From Paenibacillus taichungensis (GTDB lineage: Bacteria; Bacillota; Bacilli; Paenibacillales; Paenibacillaceae): a DNA stretch of 64,000 bases. Positions 1 through 10,223 of the stretch are shown one piece after another; position 1 is the first letter of the stretch, and the number at the start of each line of letters is the position of its first letter. The position numbers and the translations under genes are program-made. The notes below the pieces were generated by a model. It was not told where the DNA came from. It saw only the letters and a program-made list of their open reading frames with translations, and did not search any database. The stretch lies in assembly GCF_003287275.1 (NCBI RefSeq), contig NZ_QEVW01000006.1:310001-374000 (forward strand). The letters run 5' to 3'.

Positions 1-623
1 CCGGTGATGACCCCATTCTCCTTCAGGAATGCTGCTGCCTTCACATAGTTCACAGCCAGTGCACCGCGCTGCACCGCTTCCTTCATCACTTCAATGGTAA
101 GCCGGGCATCGTCCGTTCGGTATTCCACATAACGTCCACCACCCAGCAGTCCTTCCTTGCGCAGCAAAGGCTCACTGTCTGAGACGGCTCCGGCATTTAA
201 CATTTGGCGTCGTTCACTACGCTTCACTCCGGCAAGCCGGTCGTAAACCATCAGACCAATGGATGTGCTGAAACGGCCAAAGGTACCCGCCGTATAGATG
301 GGGAGAAGCATCGGTTCAGGTGTCGTCACATGTGGCCCATTCTCGTACACCACCGCTCGCTCCCGTCCCACCTCAGCCACCATTTTCACTTCAAACTGCT
401 TCAGATACCGTAGCCCGCCATGCACCAGTTTCGTCGAACGACTGGAAGTGCCTGCCGCAAAATCCTGCATTTCCACCAGTGCTGTCTTCAATCCGCGGGA
501 AGCAGCATCCAGCGCAATCCCGGCTCCCGTGATTCCTCCACCAATAATCAATATGTCAAAATGTGCATTCGCCATCCGATCCAGATATTCCGTACGCTTT
601 TCTGCCGAGAACGATGTTGTCAT
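1..623 (-). CDS. glpD: Glycerol-3-phosphate dehydrogenase, partial (3' end beyond window)
   Basis: The N-terminal 207 codons of an aerobic, FAD-dependent glycerol-3-phosphate dehydrogenase, which oxidises glycerol-3-phosphate to dihydroxyacetone phosphate at the membrane and passes electrons to quinone. The translation shows the Rossmann motif [17 protein letters not shown] near residues 29-45 and the family signatures [16 protein letters not shown] and [22 protein letters not shown]. The ATG at 623 is preceded by GGGAGG at a good distance. The reading frame is open to base 1, so the C-terminal part lies outside. It follows glpK on the same strand, with an intergenic leader that contains a terminator, as expected for GlpP control. 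The family assignment is certain from sequence similarity; activity is inferred. Confidence 0.95.
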   Translation of the reverse strand, partial: MTTSFSAEKRTEYLDRMANAHFDILIIGGGITGAGIALDAASRGLKTALVEMQDFAAGTSSRSTKLVHGGLRYLKQFEVKMVAEVGRERAVVYENGPHVTTPEPMLLPIYTAGTFGRFSTSIGLMVYDRLAGVKRSERRQMLNAGAVSDSEPLLRKEGLLGGGRYVEYRTDDARLTIEVMKEAVQRGALAVNYVKAAAFLKENGVIT

Positions 624-668
624 CCTGATTCCTCCCATTGATTACCTGTGTTTTACCCACAAAAGCAC

Positions 669-720
669 AAAAAAAAGACCACGTCATTCGCTTCAGCAAT
701 TGCTGAGCGGCACGTGGTCT
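669..720 (-). terminator. Intrinsic terminator in the glpD leader, probable GlpP antitermination target
   Basis: On the minus strand AGACCACGT pairs with ACGTGGTCT, with an inner CAGCAATTGCTG palindrome, followed by eight T residues. It lies 46 bases upstream of the glpD start, so it would stop transcription before the gene. In Bacillus subtilis GlpP with glycerol-3-phosphate prevents termination at an equivalent leader hairpin; glpP is nearby at 2526-3104. The rest of the 624-1014 gap is AT-rich and must hold the glpD promoter, which I could not place. Confidence 0.85.
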
Positions 721-1014
721 CTCCCGATCTCCAGACATCATTTTTTAACTTGTGACTTAATCCTATCACACATTTAAGGCGGCGTGAAGGCCTGAAATGA
801 CACATTATTCAAAAAAATTTCAAAAAGTTGTTCTGCCTGCGGATGGAATTTCAAACTGATCCACTAATCATTTATTTTTCCTTATAGTGGGTACATGTTT
901 TCTCTTATCCAGGAAAATAAACCCTGTAAGTTATGCATCATTTTCCACCAATAAATATCATTTATTGTAGAACTTTATCGAAAAAGTACAAATGCCCATT
1001 TAAATATAATCAAC

Positions 1015-3104
<2,090 letters not shown>

Positions 3105-3138
3105 CTTCGTTCCTCCCGCATAAATCAGATGCCTATAT

Positions 3139-3166
3139 TGTATAGTTCGTATGGTATGAACGGCAA
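3139..3166 (-). promoter_or_regulatory. Candidate sigma-A promoter of glpP-glpK
   Basis: On the minus strand TTGCCG (3161-3166) and TATACA (3139-3144, followed by AT) are separated by 16 bases. This predicts a leader of about 28 bases ending at the GTG start of glpP, which supports the short start. Confidence 0.55.
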
Positions 3167-3228
3167 GCAAAGTCAGGACCGTTAGATCAATTCTTGGTGT
3201 AATACGGGACCGTTCCATTTTCTAAACT

Positions 3229-3278
3229 CAAAAAAGCTGTTCATGTATATCCCAGAAGGAGCATACACAAACAGCTTA
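3229..3278 (-). terminator. Intrinsic terminator after the GTP cyclohydrolase II-like gene
   Basis: On the minus strand AAGCTGTT and AACAGCTT form the base of a long, partly paired hairpin followed by seven T residues. It ends the transcript from 3357-4124 and insulates it from glpP. A second short repeat, TGTCC and GGACA, lies just before it. Confidence 0.75.
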
Positions 3279-3356
3279 AATTGTCCTGTTTATTGGACAG
3301 TATGGCAAACAGGTTTTATCCAAAATCATATTGAACGATTGATCGGGATCAACCTT

Positions 3357-4124
3357 TTAGGCTTGGGCATGCGGAAGCAAGGTGTCTTTGCCAGCCCATG
3401 CATCATTTTCTGCCAAGTGACCGGAACGGCTCACTTTGGTCTGCAAATATTTTTCGTTGAAGGACGAGCGATCTCCCCACAGTGGCACACGTCCACCCAC
3501 ATTCAGTCCAGCTTCCTGCAAAGCAGCAAGCTTGCGTGGATTGTTGGTGATCAATGTAACGGGAGCTGTACGAAGTGCCCGCAATACGGCAATGGCATCA
3601 TCATAATTACGAGCATCGTCTGTAAACCCAAGTTGCAGGTTGGCGTCAACGGTATCCAGACCTTCCTCTTGTAGCAGGTATGCCATCGCTTTGCTGAACA
3701 GACCGATGCCACGGCCCTCATGGTTCGCTAGATAGAAGAGTGCGCCTGCTCCATGGGCAGCAATCATCTTCATCGATTGCTCCAGTTGGAAGCCGCAGTC
3801 ACAACGTTTGCTGCCAAAAATGTCGCCTGTATGACAGATGCTGTGCATCCGAATCAGCGCTTCCTGTGCTTCGGCAAACTCACCGTACACCAATACGCTG
3901 GATTGCTGACGTTCGGCCAGTTCGGCAGTAGCAAGAGATTCAATCAGCTCGCGGCTTTCCATGGCTTTCTCCGATTTCATCCAGCTGTACCACTGGAAGG
4001 TATGTGTCTCTCCATCAAGATTCACCGGAAGTTTAATCGGCCCTACAAGATAAATGAATTCTTTTCCACTCGGAAAAGTCTGAATTTTGGGGGCAAGCAG
4101 TTGAATAATATGTGAATTAATCAT
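3357..4124 (-). CDS. GTP cyclohydrolase II-like protein (RibA family)
   Basis: A 255-aa stand-alone RibA-type protein. GTP cyclohydrolase II opens GTP to 2,5-diamino-6-ribosylamino-4-pyrimidinone 5'-phosphate, the first step of riboflavin synthesis. The zinc motif is intact as SIC then ten residues then CDC (HSICHTGDIFGSKRCDCG, roughly residues 93-110), and the GTP-binding HEGRGIGL and late TNNPRKLAALQ are present. The first 80 residues differ from the usual RibA N-terminus, and there is no ribB fusion or rib neighbour, so it may be an auxiliary or redirected enzyme. RBS AGGAGG precedes the ATG at 4124. It is monocistronic, with a terminator behind it and palindromic repeats in front of it. 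Confidence 0.85.
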   Translation of the reverse strand: MINSHIIQLLAPKIQTFPSGKEFIYLVGPIKLPVNLDGETHTFQWYSWMKSEKAMESRELIESLATAELAERQQSSVLVYGEFAEAQEALIRMHSICHTGDIFGSKRCDCGFQLEQSMKMIAAHGAGALFYLANHEGRGIGLFSKAMAYLLQEEGLDTVDANLQLGFTDDARNYDDAIAVLRALRTAPVTLITNNPRKLAALQEAGLNVGGRVPLWGDRSSFNEKYLQTKVSRSGHLAENDAWAGKDTLLPHAQA

Positions 4125-4232
4125 TAGTAATTTCCTCCTGTTAAGCCATCTTGGTTATGAATTGATTCGCATCCAGACGGAACATGGATCACTGGATTGC
4201 ATATCATACGTATCTATATTATTGTCATCATC

Positions 4233-4309
4233 ATTAGTTACTTTATGTAAGCAAGTTTAGAATAAAAATTATGTTGTGTCAAGTAACTTTTGTTTTTAAA
4301 GTAACTAAT
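4233..4309. promoter_or_regulatory. Repeated TTAC/GTAA palindromic motifs upstream of the RibA-like gene
   Basis: Three related motifs lie between the divergent genes at 4124 and 4447: ATTAGTTACTTTATGTAA at 4233-4250, AAGTAACTTT at 4281-4290 and TAAAGTAACTAAT at 4297-4309. The first contains TTAC-N5-GTAA. The outer pair, ATTAGTTACTTTA and TAAAGTAACTAAT, are perfect inverted copies. This resembles a multi-site operator, perhaps for an HxlR- or MarR-type redox regulator, but no regulator gene is adjacent. Confidence 0.45.
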
Positions 4310-4329
4310 AAATTTATGATACGTAACCG

Positions 4330-4387
4330 ACACAAATTTGTGTTTCATTTCAGGAATATTGGGTATGAGTTTATAAACTGCTCATAC
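4330..4387 (+). promoter_or_regulatory. Two palindromes upstream of the sugar-transport operon
   Basis: ACACAAATTTGTGT (4330-4343) is a perfect 14-base palindrome. GTATGAG (4363-4369) and CTCATAC (4381-4387) are perfect inverted arms around an AT-rich centre containing TTATAAA. Both lie within 120 bases of the binding-protein start at 4447 and look like operator sites for a sugar-responsive repressor. The regulator is not identifiable from the window. Confidence 0.4.
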
Positions 4388-4446
4388 ACTTATGTTGTAG
4401 TCCATCGCACTTCATGCCTCGAACTTAACGATGAGGGGGTTATCAC

Positions 4447-5721
4447 ATGATCCGCCGGAAAAGAACATGCTGGACAGCCATTCTGCTAGTCTGTGTCATG
4501 CTGGTGAGCGGATGCTCCATATGGCCGGGACAGAACGATTCATCGAGCAACAAAAAGGTAGCGCTTACATTGTGGTACTGGAACCGTTCCATCGATGATA
4601 AGCTGATTGCCAAGGCCAAGGAAAAGTTCCCCAATATTGAACTGACCGCCCAGAAAATCGGTGGTGATTTCAAGGCAAAACTCAAAACAACACTCGCTGC
4701 GCGCTCAGGTGAGCCGGACATTGTCGCATTGAACGATTGGATCATGGAGCTCTTTCCCAGCGAGGACCGTTTCTATAATCTGTATGATCTCGGCGCAGGT
4801 GACGTCGAAGACCAATATCTGGATTGGAAATGGAAGCAAGGCGTTACACCGGATGGACAAATGATCGGTTTCCCTATGGATACAGGACCGACAGCCCTCT
4901 TCTACCGTGCAGATCTATTTAAAGAGGCCGGATTGCCTTCCGAGCCTGAAGAAGTGGCTCATCAGATCAACAACTGGGATGCCTATTCTGCTGCAGGAGA
5001 AAAGATCAAGGAAAAGTTCGGAGGCAAAGTATTTCTAACCGACAATATTGGAACCGTTTACAATCAAGTGTTATCGCAAGGAACCGAACGGTATTTCCGT
5101 CCTGACGGCTCGTTTATCGGTATGGATTCTCCACTCGTCAAGCAGAGCTGGGATACCGCCGTATCCTTCAAGCAAAAAGGGCTGCTCGCTAATGCAGACG
5201 GCTGGACGCCGGGCTGGAACGCAGCGATGAATAATGGTGAGATTGCTTCCTTTGTGGGAGCTGTCTGGATGAAGCAAGTACTGCAGGAAGCCGCGCCGGA
5301 TACATCTGGCAAGTGGCGAGTCACTCGCGCTCCTGGTGGAGATGGCAATAACGGTGGATCATTCCTGTCCATTTTGAAGTCAAGCAAACACCCAAAAGAA
5401 GCGTTCGAGGTCATCCAGTGGCTGCAAAGCCCGGATAACCAGCTTGAACAATATAAGACGTTGAACCTGTTTCCTTCGGCACCTGGTGTGTTTGATACAC
5501 CGGCGATGAAAGAAGAAGAACCCTTCTTCGGCGGACAGGCAACAGGGCCTGTATTTGCCGAATCGGCACAGCATGTGCCCGAGGCTTTCTTTGGCGAACG
5601 GTACCCTTCGGTGCACAACATCATTACTCGGCGGCTGAATGATATCGCGAAGCAAAATGCCAATCCGGAGCAGGTATGGCCCGATACGGTTCAACGTGTT
5701 GAGCGGGAGTTACAGCGTTAA
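4447..5721 (+). CDS. Sugar ABC transporter substrate-binding lipoprotein (family 1)
   Basis: A 424-aa extracellular solute-binding lipoprotein that captures a sugar or oligosaccharide for the permeases encoded next. A lipoprotein signal peptide is visible: positively charged start, hydrophobic core and lipobox LVSGC with Cys about residue 24. The mature part has family-1 features such as LTLWYWNRS near its start, PDIVALNDW, and IGFPMDTGPTALFYRADLFKEAGLP. RBS GAGGGGG precedes the ATG at 4447. The operon is binding protein, two permeases, then gluconokinase, with no ATPase gene, so it probably relies on a shared MsmX-type ATPase. Substrate cannot be read from sequence; the gluconokinase suggests a gluconate-containing or related sugar. 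Confidence 0.88.
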   Translation: MIRRKRTCWTAILLVCVMLVSGCSIWPGQNDSSSNKKVALTLWYWNRSIDDKLIAKAKEKFPNIELTAQKIGGDFKAKLKTTLAARSGEPDIVALNDWIMELFPSEDRFYNLYDLGAGDVEDQYLDWKWKQGVTPDGQMIGFPMDTGPTALFYRADLFKEAGLPSEPEEVAHQINNWDAYSAAGEKIKEKFGGKVFLTDNIGTVYNQVLSQGTERYFRPDGSFIGMDSPLVKQSWDTAVSFKQKGLLANADGWTPGWNAAMNNGEIASFVGAVWMKQVLQEAAPDTSGKWRVTRAPGGDGNNGGSFLSILKSSKHPKEAFEVIQWLQSPDNQLEQYKTLNLFPSAPGVFDTPAMKEEEPFFGGQATGPVFAESAQHVPEAFFGERYPSVHNIITRRLNDIAKQNANPEQVWPDTVQRVERELQR

Positions 5722-5766
5722 TTCAGACACTCTTATGAGATGGCAATCCGCAAAGGAGGAATTCAT

Positions 5767-6717
5767 ATGGCTGTAACCGAACCTCGCCTCACTCCGGATC
5801 CGGGGAAGGCAAGTCCGGATTTGGATCGGCAGAAATCACTCTTGTCCCGGATGTGGGAACATCGTGCACTCTATGTGGCGATCTCCCCGTTTTACATTCT
5901 GTTTGCCGTGTTTGGGCTGTTTCCGATTGCATTTTCCTTATATCTTGCCTTCCACAAGTGGGATGGCATTGGTGTAATGACCTATAACGGACTAAACAAT
6001 TTTAAATATATGCTGACCGATGCTGAATTCTGGCAAGCCGTGGGCAATACATTCATGATCTGGATTTACGCTACCATTCCGATGTTGTTCTTTGCACTGA
6101 TCATTGCGTTTCTACTGCATGCCCCTTTTGTGAAGTTCCGTACGCTGTTTCGCGTGGGATATTTCCTGCCGAACGTGACGTCCATCGTGGCCGTGGCCAT
6201 TATCTTCGGTGCCTTGTTTGCCAACAATTATGGCTTCCTCAACTATCTGCTACAGTCCGTCGGACTTCCCGTGGTGGAATGGCTGGACGCACCCTGGGGT
6301 ATCAAAGTGGCAATCTCCTCCATGGTAGTCTGGCGCTGGACAGGATACAACGCAGTTATCTATCTGGCCGGACTTCAGAGCATCCCGCAGACATTGTACG
6401 AGGCTGCCAAGATTGACGGTGCATCCGGAATACAGTCCTTTTTCCGAATTACGATTCCAATGCTGCGTCCCGTCATTCTGTTCACTGTGATCACATCAAC
6501 GATCGGCGGCATGCAGCTGTTCACCGAACCTCAAATTCTCGTGGGTAACGATGGCGGTACAGGTGCAGCCGGGATGACGATTGTATTGTACCTTTACCGA
6601 GAATCGTTTATAAACAACTATTTTGGTTACGGTGCTGCGGTTGGTTGGGGCATGTTCCTCATTATCGCCCTGTTCTCGATTGTGAACTGGAAGCTCGTTC
6701 AAGGCAAGTCATCCTGA
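5767..6717 (+). CDS. Sugar ABC transporter permease (MalF/UgpA type)
   Basis: About 317 aa, with six predicted membrane segments and the permease EAA-loop motif EAAKIDGASGIQSFFRITIPMLRP, which contacts the ATPase. I chose the ATG at 5767 because AAAGGAGG lies 7 bases upstream; an in-frame ATG at 5740 lacks a ribosome site. It follows the binding protein by 45 bases and precedes the second permease by 21 bases. Together the two form the membrane channel of the importer. Segments begin near residue 35 (LYVAISPFYILFAVFGLFPIAF). The substrate is unknown. Confidence 0.9.
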   Translation: MAVTEPRLTPDPGKASPDLDRQKSLLSRMWEHRALYVAISPFYILFAVFGLFPIAFSLYLAFHKWDGIGVMTYNGLNNFKYMLTDAEFWQAVGNTFMIWIYATIPMLFFALIIAFLLHAPFVKFRTLFRVGYFLPNVTSIVAVAIIFGALFANNYGFLNYLLQSVGLPVVEWLDAPWGIKVAISSMVVWRWTGYNAVIYLAGLQSIPQTLYEAAKIDGASGIQSFFRITIPMLRPVILFTVITSTIGGMQLFTEPQILVGNDGGTGAAGMTIVLYLYRESFINNYFGYGAAVGWGMFLIIALFSIVNWKLVQGKSS

Positions 6718-6738
6718 TGTGACAAGGGGGGAGCGCTC

Positions 6739-7566
6739 ATGACGTCCAAATCTCTCAAATCGTTGGTGCTGTATACCGGTCTTATCGGGGGCATGCTCAT
6801 TTCCATGTTCCCGTTCTATTGGCTGATTGTAATGTCCACCCGGACGACGTCCGAAATTTATACATTCCCACCCAGACTCTGGTTTGGGAGCGAGCTATGG
6901 AATAATGTCAGTCGAGTACTAGAGCAGATTGACTTCTGGGGCGCATTCATGAATACGTTGTTTGTATCAGGCTTGGTGACAGTACTGGTGCTGTTTTTTG
7001 ACTCATTGGCGGGGTTTGCGTTTGCGAAGTTTGAATTCCCGGGCAAAAAATGGCTCTTCGTCCTGCTGCTCGCCACCATGATGGTTCCTTCCCAGCTGTC
7101 GCTGGTCCCTTCCTTCGTGCTGATGGCGACATTCGGATGGGTCGGTTCCTTCAAAGCCCTCATTATTCCGGGCATGGTGAACGCCTTCGGGATCTTCTGG
7201 ATTCGCCAATACGCCACGGAGTCGATACCGAATGACCTGCTGGATGCCGGGCGAATCGATGGCTGTAATTTTTTCCGGCTCTATTGGAATGTGGCGCTAC
7301 CCATTCTGCGGCCTGCGTTTGCTTTCCTCGGTGCGTTCACGTTTATTGGCGTATGGAATGATTATCTCTGGCCCCTGATCGTCTTGACGGATGCACGAAA
7401 GTATACACTGCAGATTGCGTTGTCTCAATTAAACGGACTGTACAATACGGATTACGCAATGGTTATCGCGGGTACATTGCTGGCTGTTATTCCACTGATC
7501 GTAATGTTCCTGTTCATCAGCCGTCAGTTTATTTCGGATATTGCTGCAGGAGCTGTAAAGGATTAG
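6739..7566 (+). CDS. Sugar ABC transporter permease (MalG type)
   Basis: A 275-aa second permease of the same importer. It has six hydrophobic segments, the family N-terminal MFPFYWLIVMST, and the EAA-like loop DLLDAGRIDGCNFFRLYWNVALPILRP, in which the usual EAA is replaced by DAG. The C-terminus ISRQFISDIAAGAVKD is typical of MalG-type subunits. RBS AAGGGGGGAG lies just upstream of the ATG. It is co-transcribed with the binding protein and the first permease; a 128-base gap holding palindromes separates it from gluconokinase. Confidence 0.9.
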   Translation: MTSKSLKSLVLYTGLIGGMLISMFPFYWLIVMSTRTTSEIYTFPPRLWFGSELWNNVSRVLEQIDFWGAFMNTLFVSGLVTVLVLFFDSLAGFAFAKFEFPGKKWLFVLLLATMMVPSQLSLVPSFVLMATFGWVGSFKALIIPGMVNAFGIFWIRQYATESIPNDLLDAGRIDGCNFFRLYWNVALPILRPAFAFLGAFTFIGVWNDYLWPLIVLTDARKYTLQIALSQLNGLYNTDYAMVIAGTLLAVIPLIVMFLFISRQFISDIAAGAVKD

Positions 7567-7605
7567 GGATAGCGCATTTTGATCCATCCCTCAAGTCTGA
7601 TATTC

Positions 7606-7671
7606 TTATCTATAGATAAATACCAGATGCCATATAAGTTGGATGAATAGACAGCATTCATTCACTTATAT
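7606..7671 (+). promoter_or_regulatory. Palindrome and imperfect hairpin ahead of gluconokinase
   Basis: TTATCTATAGATAA (7606-7619) is a perfect 14-base palindrome and could be an operator. ATATAAGT (7632-7639) pairs with ACTTATAT (7664-7671), and the arms extend inward through GATGAAT and ATTCATT with a bulge. No T run follows, so this is not a plain terminator. It may modulate gntK expression relative to the transporter genes. Confidence 0.4.
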
Positions 7672-7694
7672 ATTCAAGAAAGAGGGATGACAAA

Positions 7695-9245
7695 ATGGCT
7701 TCTTCACCCTATATGATCGGCGTAGATATCGGCACCACCTCCACGAAGGCCGTCCTGTTTGAAGAGAACGGAACCATCGTGGCTCAAGGCGGTGCCGATT
7801 ACCCGCTGTATACCCCTACTCCTGCGATTGCAGAGCAGGATGCAGAAGATATTTTCAAAGCCGTCGTAGAATCGGTTAAGCAAGCGACCTCCAAAGCGGG
7901 TATCAAACCGGATGAAATCCTGTTTGTATCGTTCAGTTCAGCCATGCACAGCATTCTGCCTGTTGATGAACAGGGCAAACCACTGATGCGAGCGATGACC
8001 TGGGCAGACAATCGTAGTGCCGAGTGGACGGAAGCACTCAAAACCGAAATGAACGGTCATGAAATCTATTTGAGAACCGGTACACCGATTCATCCGATGT
8101 CACCTCTGACCAAAATCATGTGGCTAACCCGAGATCAACCCGAACTGTTCAAGCAGACGCACAAATTGATTTCAATGAAAGAATACGTATTTTATAAATT
8201 GTTCTCCGAGTATGTAATTGACCACTCCATGGCCTCTGCCACGGGAATGATGAATCTCGAAAAGCTCGACTGGGACGAGGAAGCTCTCCATGTCGCAGGC
8301 ATCACTCCGGATCATCTGTCCCGCCTTGTGCCGACGACACATGTACTTAAGAAAGGTTTGAATCCTGAGTACGCCAAGGAGATGGGTATTGCGGATTCGA
8401 CGCCATTTGTCATCGGGGCAAGTGACGGCGTGCTCTCCAATCTGGGTGTTAACGCCATTGATCCAGGCGTTGTAGCGGTTACCATCGGGACCAGCGGAGC
8501 GATTCGTACCGTCGTGGACAAGCCGGTCACGGATCCGAAAGGGCGTTTCTTCTGCTATGCGCTCACGGAGGATGCGTGGGTGATTGGCGGTCCGGTCAAC
8601 AATGGCGGGGTGATATTCCGTTGGATTCGGGATGAGTTTGCGGCATCCGAGGTAGAAACAGCGAAACGACTCGGCATTGATCCGTATGAAGTATTGACCC
8701 GTGTCGCCGAAAATGTACCTCCAGGTTCGGAAGGCCTGCTGTTCCATCCGTACATGACGGGTGAGCGGGCCCCACTCTGGAATCCGAATGCACGTGGTTC
8801 ATTCTTCGGCCTGACGCTGCATCATAAGAAGGAGCATATGATTCGCGCTGCTCTCGAAGGGGTCTTGTTTAACCTCTACACCGTCATGCTGGCGATTGAA
8901 GAGAAAATCGGGCGTCCCAAAAAGATTCAGGCGACGGGCGGCTTCGCCCGCTCCGAGCTGTGGCGCCAGATGATGGCTGATATTTTCGACCAGGATGTCA
9001 TCATTCCCGAAAGTATCGAAAGCTCCTGCCTTGGGGCAGCTGTGTTGGGGCTTTATGCTCTTGGCCGCATCGATTCCCTCAGCGCCGTCTCCGGCATGAT
9101 TGGATCGACCCATCGTCATCAGCCAGACCCGGATAGCGTTCGCATCTATCGCGAACTGCTGCCGATCTTCATCCGCATCTCCCGCAAGTTTGAAGAAGAG
9201 TATGCGGATATTGCTGCTTTTCAGAATAAAACGATGCAGAAATGA
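7695..9245 (+). CDS. gntK: Gluconokinase (FGGY family)
   Basis: A 516-aa kinase very similar along its length to B. subtilis GntK, which phosphorylates D-gluconate to 6-phosphogluconate for the pentose phosphate pathway. Matching stretches include IGVDIGTTSTKAVLFEENG, FSSAMHSILPVDEQGKPL, WADNRSAEW, RTGTPIHPMSPLTKI, SASATGMMNLE (here MASATGMMNLE), VIGASDGVLSNLGVNAI, TIGTSGAIRT, GGPVNNGGVIFRWIRDEF and FHPYMTGERAPLWNPNARGSFFGL. RBS AGAGGGATG precedes the ATG. No gntP permease or gntZ follows; instead it sits behind a sugar ABC transporter, so the imported compound may yield gluconate or a similar sugar acid. A strong terminator follows at 9618. Confidence 0.93.
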   Translation: MASSPYMIGVDIGTTSTKAVLFEENGTIVAQGGADYPLYTPTPAIAEQDAEDIFKAVVESVKQATSKAGIKPDEILFVSFSSAMHSILPVDEQGKPLMRAMTWADNRSAEWTEALKTEMNGHEIYLRTGTPIHPMSPLTKIMWLTRDQPELFKQTHKLISMKEYVFYKLFSEYVIDHSMASATGMMNLEKLDWDEEALHVAGITPDHLSRLVPTTHVLKKGLNPEYAKEMGIADSTPFVIGASDGVLSNLGVNAIDPGVVAVTIGTSGAIRTVVDKPVTDPKGRFFCYALTEDAWVIGGPVNNGGVIFRWIRDEFAASEVETAKRLGIDPYEVLTRVAENVPPGSEGLLFHPYMTGERAPLWNPNARGSFFGLTLHHKKEHMIRAALEGVLFNLYTVMLAIEEKIGRPKKIQATGGFARSELWRQMMADIFDQDVIIPESIESSCLGAAVLGLYALGRIDSLSAVSGMIGSTHRHQPDPDSVRIYRELLPIFIRISRKFEEEYADIAAFQNKTMQK

Positions 9246-9323
9246 GTGGAATTGGATGGTGTGTGAGAGGCAATTGAGCGAGTTCATCACAGAACGCGTC
9301 TCCCTTCTGCCAAACGCCATACG

Positions 9324-9517
9324 CTAACGAACCGTGCTCATCTTATTAGAGGTTTAGAGCTTGTTTTAGTGTTCTAACGAACTTCAGCCACCTAATATCA
9401 GCTGATGCAGCATATATCTGCCTATAATTTGAAAATACAGGGCAATAGGGTGCCCGGGATTCGTTAAAAACATGATTATGCCGAATACCCTCCAATAGCG
9501 TGTGTGAGGTTCGTTGG
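9324..9517. repeat. Symmetric intergenic repeat built on AACGAAC / GTTCGTT
   Basis: The 9246-9617 gap carries four copies of one motif. Two are direct, CTAACGAACC at 9324 and CTAACGAACT at 9374. Two are inverted, ATTCGTTAA at 9459 and GTTCGTTGG near 9509. Copies within each pair are 50 bases apart, giving a symmetric element. Reading frames across it look accidental. It resembles a dispersed intergenic repeat rather than a gene, but genome-wide copy number cannot be seen here. Confidence 0.5.
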
Positions 9518-9617
9518 AAGTCGCCGTTCACCCTATCCATTCTAGGATGGCCGCTGGGGGCTGCCCGGTTCGGAATAACATATGACATCCCGATAATCAG
9601 TCTGATGCATATTCATG

Positions 9618-9655
9618 AAGGCCGTCCCCGAGTGCAACGGGGAACGGCCTTTTTC
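9618..9655 (+). terminator. Intrinsic terminator after gluconokinase
   Basis: AAGGCCGTCCCCG pairs with CGGGGAACGGCCTT and is followed by a T run. It is 370 bases beyond the gntK stop, with the symmetric repeat in between. Confidence 0.85.
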
Positions 9656-9729
9656 ATGCAGGCTTTTTTTCACAAAGTATAATAAACATAATCCACGTTA
9701 CGTCTCCAGACCCTTCACATATGGGCATA

Positions 9730-9763
9730 ACAAAACTCCACAGCATATAGCTGCTGTGGAGTT
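9730..9763 (-). terminator. Intrinsic terminator after the SnoaL-like gene
   Basis: A perfect 12-base stem (AACTCCACAGCA and TGCTGTGGAGTT, loop of six) ends the minus-strand transcript 26 bases beyond the stop at 9790; a short T-rich stretch follows on that strand. Confidence 0.75.
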
Positions 9764-9789
9764 ATAGAATGTCTGTAGACACCTGAAAT

Positions 9790-10179
9790 TTACTGGTTAT
9801 ATTTGCTGAATGCATCCTTATCCGCCTGCACATTTTCCAGATATACAATCTGCCCCGCCTCATTCACACGAGCGATATCGATGCCTGTTTTGGCATATAC
9901 CGTTCCGTCCACCGCTTGTCCGCATACCGCCCAGTTCGTTTGATAGCTGCCATCCGGCTGAAGAACCCATTGGTCCCACATATGTTTCACATCGCTATTG
10001 TATTCATAGAAAGCTTGCATAAAACCATCAAATCCGGTTCTGCTGGTGCCATTCAGCACAATCTCTGCATCCGGTGTAAACAGGGACAACAGATCCTGCA
10101 TCGCACGTTTGTCTGTACGGGAAGCGTCAAATAAACGGAAATAGTTGTTTAACATGGTTGTAGTGCTTGTTGTGCTCAT
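9790..10179 (-). CDS. SnoaL-like / NTF2-fold small protein
   Basis: A 129-aa protein with the layout of SnoaL-like NTF2-fold proteins: helical start (MLNNYFRLFDASRTDKRAMQDLLSLFTPDAEIVLNG), then a strand-rich half with GFDGFMQAFYEYNSDVKHMWDQW. Members bind or isomerise small molecules, or have no known activity; the function here is not assignable. AGGAGG precedes two adjacent ATGs; I chose the second (10179) for spacing. It is divergent from an ArsR-family gene, with twin palindromic sites between them, so it is probably that regulator's target. Confidence 0.75.
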   Translation of the reverse strand: MSTTSTTTMLNNYFRLFDASRTDKRAMQDLLSLFTPDAEIVLNGTSRTGFDGFMQAFYEYNSDVKHMWDQWVLQPDGSYQTNWAVCGQAVDGTVYAKTGIDIARVNEAGQIVYLENVQADKDAFSKYNQ

Positions 10180-10223
10180 CATTATTCCTCCTAGAAGTAT
10201 TGCCATCCGATTCTATATTTTAT

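Noticed and set aside
3105-3218. Longer N-terminus for glpP from an upstream ATG
   Set aside because: The extra residues do not match GlpP proteins and would be encoded over the predicted promoter; the GTG at 3104 has a good ribosome site.
5064-5663. 199-codon minus-strand frame inside the sugar-binding protein gene
   Set aside because: Shadow of the plus-strand lipoprotein gene, which has signal peptide, family motifs and operon context.
9346-9588. 80-codon minus-strand frame in the gap after gntK
   Set aside because: It runs across the symmetric AACGAAC repeat, has no ribosome site and no recognisable protein features.
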